A stretch of DNA of 7,731 nt from Chitinophagaceae bacterium (GTDB taxonomy: Bacteria > Bacteroidota > Bacteroidia > Chitinophagales > Chitinophagaceae): NCBI GenBank assembly GCA_947442905.1, contig CANEWV010000068.1, forward strand, positions 1 through 7,731, in the 5' to 3' direction. The number at the start of each line of letters is the position of its first letter. Position 1 is the first letter of the stretch. Under the pieces are notes generated by a model. That model was given only the letters and a program-made list of their open reading frames with translations, searched no databases and was not told the DNA's origin. Shown here piece after piece: positions 1-6,491 of the stretch. Position numbers and translations under genes: made by a program.

Positions 1-1311
1 AAGGTTTGTAAGTTTACCACGCGTAGAACTTGTGGTTTGAAAAGTTTCTGAATGTGTATTTTGAAAACTAATATTAGGTCTAATAATTAACGTGTTGCTC
101 GTATCAAAATTAGTTTCAATATTAAAATTGATACGGTGATTTTTATTATTGGTCACTGAACTTTGAACCTGCTTACTAAAAATAGAAGAGTCCGTACTGC
201 CCGTAACTAAATTTTCTGTTAAACTGTTTTGATCTCTAGTAGTTGTTTGGTCGTTATAAAAATAACTTCCAGAGAATTGGGTTTTGGTGCCCCAGTTGTC
301 TTTGTAGTTTAAACCAGCTGCAAGTGTTTTAACGATACCACCGCCACCACCGGTTCCAAGCAGTCCGCCACCGCCGCCCATGGTTGCACCACCGCCGCCA
401 CGACCACCGCCGCCACCGCCAAATCCGCCGCCGCCGAGTGAACCAAGCATGTCTTGTACCGAAAAGTTTTGCTTGTTTACATTATTGGCCTGACCAGTAA
501 AAGTAATTTGTTGATCCCCATTAAATTTACTGATGTTGATGTTATTGTCATACAATGCATCGTCACTATTGGCGCCTGCACCAAGTGCTGCTCTACCAAA
601 ATAACCTTTGCGTTTGTCTTTGCGGGTAGTGATATTAATCGTTTTAACACGGTTACCATCATCAAATCCAGTAAATGCACTTTGGTCACTTGCAGCATCA
701 AATACTTGAATTTTGTCGATAATATCTGGAGGCAAATTTCTTGTTGCCATTTTAGGATCGTCACCAAAAAAGCGTTTACCATCTACGAGTACACGCTGCA
801 CGGTTTCACCTTGCGCCTTGATACCACCATCTTTATCAACTTGAATCCCTGGTATTTTTTTAAGTAAATCTTCTGCAACTGCATTGGGTTTTGTTTTAAA
901 AGCAGACGCTGTAAATTCGACGGTATCTTTTTTCATTTGAACCGGCGACTGTGTTACCGTTACGTTGCCCAAATCATTGGCAGCTGTTTGTAAATATATT
1001 TTCCCTAAATCAACACTGCTATTTTTTGCAGAAAAAGTAATTTTTTTAGAAAATGGTTCGTATCCCTGAAATTTTACTTGAACAAGCATTTCACCAAATG
1101 GTGCATTGTTAATGATAAAACTTCCATCTGCTTTAGCAAGTGTAAAAACTTCTAGTGATGAATCACTAGCCGCTAATACAACAATGGATGCGTCTTTTAA
1201 GGATTGCTTATTTAAAGAATCAATTAAAATTCCTTTTACGGTTGCTACAGATTGAGCGCTCGCAAAAGAAACTAAAAATACAAGGGAAAGTAAAGAGAGT
1301 AATTTTTTCAT
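1..1311 (-). CDS. TonB-dependent-receptor-like outer-membrane beta-barrel protein, N-terminal part (3' end outside window)
   Basis: The frame is open from the ATG at 1311 to the window edge, giving 437 residues with no stop; the rest of the barrel lies to the left. Residues 1-19 form a Sec signal peptide (MKK, then a hydrophobic Leu/Val/Phe stretch, with likely cleavage after ASA before Gln20). Residues about 22-100 look like a carboxypeptidase-regulatory-like beta-sandwich, with GILIDSLNKQSLKDASI at the start and ADGSFIINNAPFG in the middle. Residues about 118-235 resemble the TonB plug, with EDLLKKIPGIQVDKDGGI, RVLVDGKRFFGDDP, PPDIIDKIQVFDAASDQSAF and GFDDGNRVKTINITTR. Barrel strands begin after about residue 236. 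A Gly-rich insert occupies residues 293-325. This order matches the Bacteroidota outer-membrane beta-barrel family (carboxypeptidase regulatory domain, plug, barrel). It probably sits in the outer membrane, but its substrate is unknown. No SusD-like partner or metal-transport genes are visible beside it. The family is clear; active TonB-driven transport is inferred only. Confidence 0.93.
   Translation of the reverse strand, partial: MKKLLSLLSLVFLVSFASAQSVATVKGILIDSLNKQSLKDASIVVLAASDSSLEVFTLAKADGSFIINNAPFGEMLVQVKFQGYEPFSKKITFSAKNSSVDLGKIYLQTAANDLGNVTVTQSPVQMKKDTVEFTASAFKTKPNAVAEDLLKKIPGIQVDKDGGIKAQGETVQRVLVDGKRFFGDDPKMATRNLPPDIIDKIQVFDAASDQSAFTGFDDGNRVKTINITTRKDKRKGYFGRAALGAGANSDDALYDNNINISKFNGDQQITFTGQANNVNKQNFSVQDMLGSLGGGGFGGGGGGRGGGGATMGGGGGLLGTGGGGGIVKTLAAGLNYKDNWGTKTQFSGSYFYNDQTTTRDQNSLTENLVTGSTDSSIFSKQVQSSVTNNKNHRINFNIETNFDTSNTLIIRPNISFQNTHSETFQTTSSTRGKLTNL
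337..435 (-). repeat. Gly-rich low-complexity segment inside the outer-membrane protein
   Basis: This segment encodes residues 293-325, of which 25 of 33 are Gly, broken by Phe297, Arg304, Ala-Thr-Met 309-311, Leu-Leu 317-318 and Thr320. The DNA is a degenerate run of GGC/GGT/GGA codons and is much more GC-rich than the rest of the gene. It lies just after the first predicted barrel strands, so it would form a long flexible loop or turn. Similar Gly-rich loops occur in related Bacteroidota barrel proteins; a function for this one is unknown. The mixed Gly codons argue against a pure slippage tract. Confidence 0.85.
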
Positions 1312-1333
1312 AAAAAGGTGCTAATTAGGCAGT

Positions 1334-1342
1334 GCAAAGTTA
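1334..1342 (-). promoter_or_regulatory. Candidate -7 promoter box of the outer-membrane protein gene
   Basis: Read on the minus strand this is TAACTTTGC, a full match to the Bacteroidota -7 consensus TAnnTTTG with the often-seen following C. It lies 23 bp upstream of the ATG at 1311, implying a short leader of roughly 15-20 nt. No TTG element is obvious at the expected -33 distance, so the assignment is tentative. Confidence 0.35.
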
Positions 1343-1405
1343 ATCTATAATGCTAGACAGATGTTATTTAAAAAAGTTTAAAGGCAAGGTAGCGTGATAA
1401 TAGGG

Positions 1406-1446
1406 ATCCTTATATGAATATCGGTGAGCCCCTTTTTAATAAGGAT
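1406..1446. repeat. Spaced 8-bp inverted repeat in the divergent intergenic region
   Basis: ATCCTTAT at 1406-1413 is matched exactly by its reverse complement ATAAGGAT at 1439-1446, with 25 bp between the arms (33 bp centre to centre, about three helical turns). It lies between the divergent starts at 1311 and 1513 and just upstream of a possible plus-strand -7 box. It could be a paired operator half-site or chance in AT-rich DNA. Beyond this repeat and the two candidate -7 boxes, I see nothing else supportable in 1312-1512. Confidence 0.25.
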
Positions 1447-1455
1447 AAAGTTTGT

Positions 1456-1463
1456 TAATTTTG
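1456..1463 (+). promoter_or_regulatory. Candidate -7 promoter box of the YHS lipoprotein gene
   Basis: TAATTTTG fits the Bacteroidota -7 consensus TAnnTTTG and lies 49 bp upstream of the ATG at 1513, predicting a leader of about 40-45 nt. The expected -33 TTG is not present at the right spacing (a T-run is there instead). The region is AT-rich, so chance matches are likely. Confidence 0.25.
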
Positions 1464-1512
1464 TAAAACGTTTTGAAAAACAAAATATTGTAACAAAATA
1501 AATCAATACATC

Positions 1513-1830
1513 ATGTTCACCGGTATAAAACACAGATTCGCCCAATTAATCGTCTTAAGTATTGTTATTGCAAGTTGTAATAACACAGAAGCTCCAAAAC
1601 AAGAATTGACTGATACTGCAGCTCAAACAAATATGGAGGCCGCAGCAACTAGTTTTCCAGTATCCATGGTGAACAATAAAAAGGACCCTACCTGTGGCAT
1701 GCCAGTTACGGCAGGCATTTCAGATACAGCACATTATAAAGACAAAGTGATTGGATTTTGCTCTTCCGGTTGTAAAGACGAGTTTAAACTAGCACCTGAA
1801 GCAAATATTGCTGCTGCAGAACTAAAATAA
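1513..1830 (+). CDS. Small YHS/TRASH-like metal-binding lipoprotein
   Basis: This is a 105-residue protein. Residues 1-22 form a lipoprotein signal: basic residues Lys6 and His7-Arg8, a hydrophobic stretch, and the lipobox IASC with Cys22 as the lipidation site; Asn-Asn follow, so export and membrane anchoring are expected. Residues 23-55 are a low-complexity Ala/Thr/Gln/Glu linker. Residues 58-100 resemble a YHS domain: DPTCGMPV with Cys61, then HYKDKVIGFCSSGCKDEF with Cys83 and Cys87, followed by a Pro-Glu-Ala tail. The pattern C-x21-C-x3-C is the usual YHS/TRASH metal-ligand arrangement, so a soft metal such as copper is the likely ligand; this is family knowledge, not shown here. No Shine-Dalgarno sequence is evident, and the start is chosen because it gives a complete lipoprotein signal. 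It is the only plus-strand gene, divergent from the outer-membrane receptor and convergent with the SNF2 gene, ending 2 bp from its stop. No metal-efflux gene adjoins it, so its pathway is open. Confidence 0.85.
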   Translation: MFTGIKHRFAQLIVLSIVIASCNNTEAPKQELTDTAAQTNMEAAATSFPVSMVNNKKDPTCGMPVTAGISDTAHYKDKVIGFCSSGCKDEFKLAPEANIAAAELK

Positions 1831-1832
1831 TT

Positions 1833-4800
1833 CTAACTAAACAAGTATTCAACGTCTTCACGGGTAAGGCTCTTCACAAAGCCTTCATCGTCGGTGATCA
1901 GTTCACGTGCCAAACTGCGCTTGCGGTCTTGTAGTTTTAATATTTTGTCTTCAACGGTATCGGTACAAATCATGCGGTACGCAAAAATGTTTTTGGTTTG
2001 ACCAATACGGTGGGTACGGTCAATGGCTTGTTGCTCTACTGCAGGGTTCCACCAAGGGTCTACTATGTATACATAATCGGCAGCCGTTAGGTTTAAACCT
2101 ACGCCACCCGCTTTCAGTGAAATTAAAAACACACGACAAGATTCGTCATTTTGAAAACGCTGAATGGCACGTTCTCTTTCTAGTACGGTACTGCTACCAT
2201 CAAAATATTCATAATCTACACCAAGCTCTGTGAGACGCTCTTTAATAAGTGCTAGCATTCCTAAAAATTGAGAGAACACAAGCGCTTTATGGTTGCTAAT
2301 GTTTTCTGTAATTTCTCTACCAATTTCTTCTAGCTTAACAGATACGTTCGGGAATTTTTCTTCGTCTTTAATAATGGAAGGGCTATCACAAATTTGACGC
2401 AGCTTCATGAGCCCTTGTAAAATAGTTAACTGTGATTTTTGAATGCCTTGATTATCTACAACACCTAAAATTTTATCGCGGTAATCGTTTCGGAATGCTT
2501 CATAAATTTTACGCTGCTCGTCACCCATTTCGCAAAACAATACCATTTCTTGTTTTTCTGGTAAGTCTTTGGCCACCTGCTCTTTGGTACGCCTTAACAT
2601 AAATGGATACAAGAGTTTACGTAAGTGATCTTTTTGTTCTTTTTCGCCAAACTTATCGATAGGTATAGAAAATTCTTGTTTGAAAAACTCAACGCTTCCT
2701 AGCATACCAGGATTCAAAAAGTTCATTTGCGCGTATATATCAAATGTATTGTTTTGAAGTGGCGTACCACTCAAGCAAAGTCTATTGGTTGCTTTTAATA
2801 AACCAGCAGCCTTGGTAACCTTACTATTTGGATTTTTTATGGCTTGGCTTTCATCAAGTACTACATAATCAAATGCTACTTCAACAAATTGTTTGATGTC
2901 GCTACGCAGTGTTCCGTAAGTAGTGATAATAACGTCAGCTTCATTTGCAGCAAGTGCATCGCGAGAACGTCCAGCACCATGGTGAACATAAAAACTTATG
3001 TTTGGCGTGAATTTTCCGATCTCATTTTGCCAGTTATACATCAGCGTTGTAGGACAAACCACAAGAGCTTTTAAAGTACCTTCTTCCGATTTTAAATGAT
3101 GTAAAAAACTGAGGGCTTGTATGGTTTTACCAAGACCCATGTCATCGGCTAAGATACCACCCCAGCGTACTTCTCGTAGGTAATTGAGCCACTGAAAACC
3201 ACTTTCTTGATATGGACGCAACACTTCTTTTAAATGTTTAGGTGCAGGCACATCTTTAATGGAATGATTTTCTTTAAGGCGCTCATATTTTTCTTCTAAC
3301 TGAAAAAACAATTCTTCTTCGTCACGTTGCAAGTAAAGCTCTTCAATAACACTAAAATGGTATTTGCTTAACTTGATATTTTCTGAACGGCCTTCACCCA
3401 CTCTAAACAACAGCGAATATTTTTTAATCCACTCTTCAGGTAAAATACCAAGGGTCCCATCTTGTAATGGCACAAATTGTTGTTTGCTCGCAAGCGCTTT
3501 TTTAACGTCTTCGACGCTTACTTTTTGTTCTCCAAAATGAATTTCTACTTTAGCGTCAAACCAATCGGTATTGCTGCTGATAAATATTTTGGTAGATGGC
3601 TTTGCTGTATTGAACCTGAAATTTTTAAGTGCTTCAAATCCAAAAACAGGAATACTCATGTCTTTGACAGCGTCTACAAATAAAAAGAACCAGTTATTCT
3701 TTAAAACTTCTGCTCCTTTTAAGGCTAACAAATCACTTTGCTCGGGTCTTACAAAACCTGAATGCAAAGATTCTATTTTTGAAATGATACGGGCTTCCGT
3801 TTCTAGATTGCGTTGTATCATTAAAATTTTATCAGAAAGCGGAACAATAATTTTTTCTTTATCGATCGCGCGCACTTCAAATCCTTGGTAAGAAAATACG
3901 GGCTGAAATAATAAATAATCGCCACGCTCTTTAAGATGAATGCTTACTTCTGGTGTAATATTATTAAGCTCTTCTTTTTCTACATTGCCAAAATGAATAT
4001 GGTACATTTTAGAAAGCGGCAATACAAAAGTTTGTAATTTTTCGGCCCACTCTTCTTTTCTGATTACAATTTTACCGCTTGGTAAAAAAGACTCCATCAT
4101 TAAAATGTCTTCCGATTTTTTCCAGGTAAAATACTGCTGATGGTATTTAAAAAGCAATGGGCTTGTGCATTCGTTTTCTGAAACATTCACATCTGCTAGC
4201 GGCAGTTTTACGCGGCATTCAATTTCGTAAGCGCCTTTGGCATATTGGATTTCAAAGTAGGGCGCAATGAAATTACACACCAGCTCTGCAGACTCTAAAT
4301 TAGCCGTTACAAACGGCTTTTTTTCTGGTAAGGTATATACCAGGAGGCTTTCGCCACAGTGCTCAAATAATTTTTTAATTTTTGGATGCAGGTATTCATT
4401 AATCAGTGTCCTGGTTTCTTCAGGGAGCTGATCATTGTGCTGCTGTACAATATTTTCCCAGATACCACTAAATGGTGAATTGCGGTCTAGATACCTACTT
4501 ACTTCGGAAGGCATTAATTTTCGGAGCTGCTGCACGAGTGATTTATCCTGCTCGTCTAGCATTTCTGTATTAATAAACCTTGCCAGGTCTTGCTTTTCTA
4601 CTTTACCTAAAAAACGTTGCTGGTCTTCGTCCACTTCACCCTCCACAATATCAAACTGCGTAAATGGATATTGAATACTGCTCGTAGAAATAACAAGCCC
4701 TAATTTTTGAAAAATTTTTCCCTTTACTGTAGGTGCAGTTTCTTCCTTCTTTTCTGATTCTTTTTCTAAAGGAATAAAGTCCGGCTTTTTAGGCGCGATA

Positions 4801-5621
4801 GAAATGGCTTCATTGCCTAAAGGAAGGGCCACTCTTTTAATGGAGGTATCTAATACACGTAAAAAAGGTTTACCAGCGGTGTAGGTAAATTCAAATTTAT
4901 TTGAAAGGTCATCTGACAAAGAATAACCGTAGAGTGCTAATAATTTATTTTTTTCTTTATCCCAGTTTCTAATGGTATCAAAATAACCTGGACCAAACTT
5001 ATTGAGTAGTTGTAAAAAAATTATGTTTTTATGAACGCAAAGTGGATGTTCTGTTTCAGATCCACAGTTACAAGAAGTGTCAAAATTACGCTCTTCATTT
5101 TTTTGAATGAGTAGCTGATAGGTATGTCCTTCATATACCAAAGAGGCTGTAACCCGCTCCTCCTTTGCTTCTAGGATAGTTGCTGAACCTGTGCGTAAAA
5201 AATCACTGGCATCTTCAAAACTTGTTTGATCAGAAAGCATTTTTATTTGCTTGAGCTCCAATTGTTTCATTTTAACAACCGTATGCTTTTGATCATAGGC
5301 CGCTTCATAATTGCCTAATTGATTGCGGTCTAGTAAATCTTGTAAATGAAATAAGGCGCCCGCTTTGTGTCTACAAATTTCTGATAAGTTATAAGGACAT
5401 GCGCAACGAACCGATAAAAATTTAGGATTCTTGAATTGAGAAACACTTACTTTATAAAAAGTAGCATACCCATCATCCTTAACACGGAAATTGACATTAC
5501 CCATGAGGTCGTCATACTCGAGTAATTCAACATTACCCAACGCATGAATTTTCTTGCCTCTTCTGATTACCTCTTCGGTACCGTTATTATAAATATGTTT
5601 GACCAAGTAAGGTAGCGCCAT
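1833..5621 (-). CDS. SNF2-family DNA-dependent ATPase/helicase with two SWIM-type zinc motifs
   Basis: This 1262-residue protein is a SWI2/SNF2-class motor expected to use ATP to translocate on duplex DNA and remodel protein-DNA complexes. The C-terminal motor has all helicase motifs: LRPYQESGFQWL (801-812), Walker A DDMGLGKT (826-833), motif Ia VVCPTTLMYNW (854-864), motif II DESQ (923-926), motif III SGTPLQN (951-957), motif IV ALVFSQF (1113-1119), YFDGSS (1139-1144), motif V SLKAGGVGLNLTAAD (1168-1182) and motif VI DRTHRIGQ (1201-1208). The N-terminus has two SWIM-like CxC...CxH sets: Cys73, Cys75, Cys83, His85 and Cys184, Cys186, Cys195, His197. Residues about 240-760 form a large region I cannot assign; by position it corresponds to the SNF2-associated region of bacterial homologues. 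RapA-type proteins are shorter and lack SWIM motifs, so this is the SWIM-SNF2 type. The ATG at 5621 gives MALPYLVKHIYNNGTEE, a plausible N-terminus. It lies 61 bp downstream of comB on the same strand. The biological target is unknown; no methylase, nuclease or other defence partner is adjacent. Confidence 0.95.
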   Translation of the reverse strand: MALPYLVKHIYNNGTEEVIRRGKKIHALGNVELLEYDDLMGNVNFRVKDDGYATFYKVSVSQFKNPKFLSVRCACPYNLSEICRHKAGALFHLQDLLDRNQLGNYEAAYDQKHTVVKMKQLELKQIKMLSDQTSFEDASDFLRTGSATILEAKEERVTASLVYEGHTYQLLIQKNEERNFDTSCNCGSETEHPLCVHKNIIFLQLLNKFGPGYFDTIRNWDKEKNKLLALYGYSLSDDLSNKFEFTYTAGKPFLRVLDTSIKRVALPLGNEAISIAPKKPDFIPLEKESEKKEETAPTVKGKIFQKLGLVISTSSIQYPFTQFDIVEGEVDEDQQRFLGKVEKQDLARFINTEMLDEQDKSLVQQLRKLMPSEVSRYLDRNSPFSGIWENIVQQHNDQLPEETRTLINEYLHPKIKKLFEHCGESLLVYTLPEKKPFVTANLESAELVCNFIAPYFEIQYAKGAYEIECRVKLPLADVNVSENECTSPLLFKYHQQYFTWKKSEDILMMESFLPSGKIVIRKEEWAEKLQTFVLPLSKMYHIHFGNVEKEELNNITPEVSIHLKERGDYLLFQPVFSYQGFEVRAIDKEKIIVPLSDKILMIQRNLETEARIISKIESLHSGFVRPEQSDLLALKGAEVLKNNWFFLFVDAVKDMSIPVFGFEALKNFRFNTAKPSTKIFISSNTDWFDAKVEIHFGEQKVSVEDVKKALASKQQFVPLQDGTLGILPEEWIKKYSLLFRVGEGRSENIKLSKYHFSVIEELYLQRDEEELFFQLEEKYERLKENHSIKDVPAPKHLKEVLRPYQESGFQWLNYLREVRWGGILADDMGLGKTIQALSFLHHLKSEEGTLKALVVCPTTLMYNWQNEIGKFTPNISFYVHHGAGRSRDALAANEADVIITTYGTLRSDIKQFVEVAFDYVVLDESQAIKNPNSKVTKAAGLLKATNRLCLSGTPLQNNTFDIYAQMNFLNPGMLGSVEFFKQEFSIPIDKFGEKEQKDHLRKLLYPFMLRRTKEQVAKDLPEKQEMVLFCEMGDEQRKIYEAFRNDYRDKILGVVDNQGIQKSQLTILQGLMKLRQICDSPSIIKDEEKFPNVSVKLEEIGREITENISNHKALVFSQFLGMLALIKERLTELGVDYEYFDGSSTVLERERAIQRFQNDESCRVFLISLKAGGVGLNLTAADYVYIVDPWWNPAVEQQAIDRTHRIGQTKNIFAYRMICTDTVEDKILKLQDRKRSLARELITDDEGFVKSLTREDVEYLFS

Positions 5622-5632
5622 AGTGCTGTTCT

Positions 5633-5662
5633 AAATTGCACCCTGTTTAAAAAGGGCAATTT
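5633..5662 (-). repeat. Imperfect hairpin between comB and the SNF2 gene
   Basis: AAATTGCACCCT (5633-5644) pairs with AGGGCAATTT (5653-5662) to give 6-bp and 4-bp helices separated by a 2-nt bulge, with an 8-nt loop. It lies 20 nt past the comB stop and ends 11 nt before the SNF2 start codon on the minus strand. There is no T-tract after it in that direction, so it is not a standard intrinsic terminator. It could affect SNF2 translation, stabilise the comB 3' end, or be chance. Confidence 0.35.
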
Positions 5663-5682
5663 GCGAAAGTACGAAAAAGCTG

Positions 5683-6411
5683 CTAATTGGCGCGTACTAA
5701 ATCTCCGTTTTTGTAGATTGGAAGCACCGGAGCCACGTCTGTGGTAACACAGTAGGTTAGGTCTGCTTCTAGCCCATAAGATGCCAGACGGTGCCAATGG
5801 GTGGTTTTTTGGATAAACTGCGTAATATCCGCCTTATGCAAATTGTATAAATCATTTGCCATAAGTGAACTATCGCAGTGGATGGTAAAGTGATCTTTAA
5901 TTTGCTCGATCACAGCACCCGCAAATAAGGCGTCTTCGATATTAACGCGGTCTTTCCATGCAGAGCAACCGAGTACAACAGGCTTGTTTTGCGCAATCAA
6001 ATGGGCACAAACTGCCGATAAATTAGGAAAAGAACCCGTAATAACTTGATCCGCACCATTGTTAAGCGCCATGTGCAAAAGCTTGGTACCATTGGTTGTT
6101 GTAAGAACCAGTGTTTTGCCTTCTATAAAACTACGCGGATATTCGGCAGGTGAATTACCATAAGAAAGTCCTTCAATAATTTTTCCATCTCGCTCCCCGG
6201 CAGTAATACCACCAGTTGCTTTACCTACTTCGATACACTTGTTTACATTGTCTACAGGAATGATACGATCAGCACCATTGTATAGAGCTGTAGCAATAGT
6301 AGAAGTTGCCCTAAATACGTCAATAACAACAACAATGCAATCACTGACATCGTATAGTTCTAACAATTTGGGTGATAATATGGTATGTAAATGTGGTTTG
6401 GACTGATTCAT
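5683..6411 (-). CDS. comB: 2-phosphosulfolactate phosphatase (ComB family)
   Basis: This 242-residue protein is predicted to hydrolyse (R)-2-phospho-3-sulfolactate to 3-sulfolactate and phosphate (EC 3.1.3.71), a Mg-dependent cytosolic step known from coenzyme M biosynthesis. Family blocks are visible: VVVIDVFRATSTIATAL (27-43), GERDG (72-76), LTTTNGTK (103-110), GSFPNLSAV (126-134), GCSAWKDRVNIEDALFAGAV (148-167) and HWHRLASYGLEADLTYC (205-221). The length is normal for the family. The frame can be extended upstream to an ATG at 6474, but the added 21 residues would be encoded across the ssb terminator hairpin and look like a spurious hydrophobic stretch; homologues begin close to the ATG at 6411, so that start is preferred. 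The gene is co-directional with ssb upstream and the SNF2 gene downstream. No comA, comC, comDE or sulfonate-transport gene lies in the window, so the route it serves here is unknown. The family call is firm; the in vivo substrate is inferred. Confidence 0.92.
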   Translation of the reverse strand: MNQSKPHLHTILSPKLLELYDVSDCIVVVIDVFRATSTIATALYNGADRIIPVDNVNKCIEVGKATGGITAGERDGKIIEGLSYGNSPAEYPRSFIEGKTLVLTTTNGTKLLHMALNNGADQVITGSFPNLSAVCAHLIAQNKPVVLGCSAWKDRVNIEDALFAGAVIEQIKDHFTIHCDSSLMANDLYNLHKADITQFIQKTTHWHRLASYGLEADLTYCVTTDVAPVLPIYKNGDLVRAN

Positions 6412-6417
6412 GAGGCT

Positions 6418-6426
6418 GCAAATATA
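6418..6426 (-). promoter_or_regulatory. Candidate -7 promoter box of comB
   Basis: On the minus strand this reads TATATTTGC, a match to TAnnTTTG plus the frequent trailing C. It ends 6 bp before the ATG at 6411, so transcription from it would give a nearly leaderless mRNA. It lies just after the ssb terminator, where a fresh promoter is expected. No clear -33 TTG is seen. Confidence 0.3.
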
Positions 6427-6440
6427 AAGCCAAATGAATG

Positions 6441-6472
6441 AAAATAAAAAGGCCAGTGCAAATGCACTGGCC
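6441..6472 (-). terminator. Rho-independent terminator of ssb
   Basis: GGCCAGTGC and GCACTGGCC form a perfect 9-bp GC-rich stem around a 4-nt loop (the whole 22 bp at 6451-6472 is palindromic apart from the central AA). On the minus strand it is followed directly by TTTTTATTTT (6450 down to 6441). It begins 19 nt after the ssb stop codon. On the plus strand an A-run follows, so it works in the ssb direction only. Confidence 0.9.
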
Positions 6473-6491
6473 ATAAAAAAGAACAGAGGGG

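Noticed and set aside
454..867. Open frames on both strands here (454-867 plus, 477-782 minus)
   Set aside because: Both lie inside the receptor-like gene, whose continuous minus-strand frame shows signal peptide, regulatory domain and plug motifs; these frames show no domain or motif.
1907..4674. Several plus-strand frames of 68-108 codons
   Set aside because: They are antisense to the SNF2 gene, which has a full set of motifs, and their translations look like non-coding sequence.
1833..5621. SNF2 gene as part of a phage-defence system (for example DISARM-like)
   Set aside because: The neighbours are comB, ssb and a lipoprotein; no methylase, phospholipase-D or DUF1998-type partner is present, and the motor looks like a stand-alone SWIM-SNF2 protein.
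5567..5797. Minus-strand 76-codon frame across the comB/SNF2 junction
   Set aside because: It overlaps the ends of two well-supported genes in another frame and has no recognisable features.
6451..6472. Palindrome as a transcription-factor operator or mobile-element end
   Set aside because: The stem, loop, T-tract and placement 19 nt after the ssb stop explain it fully as an intrinsic terminator.
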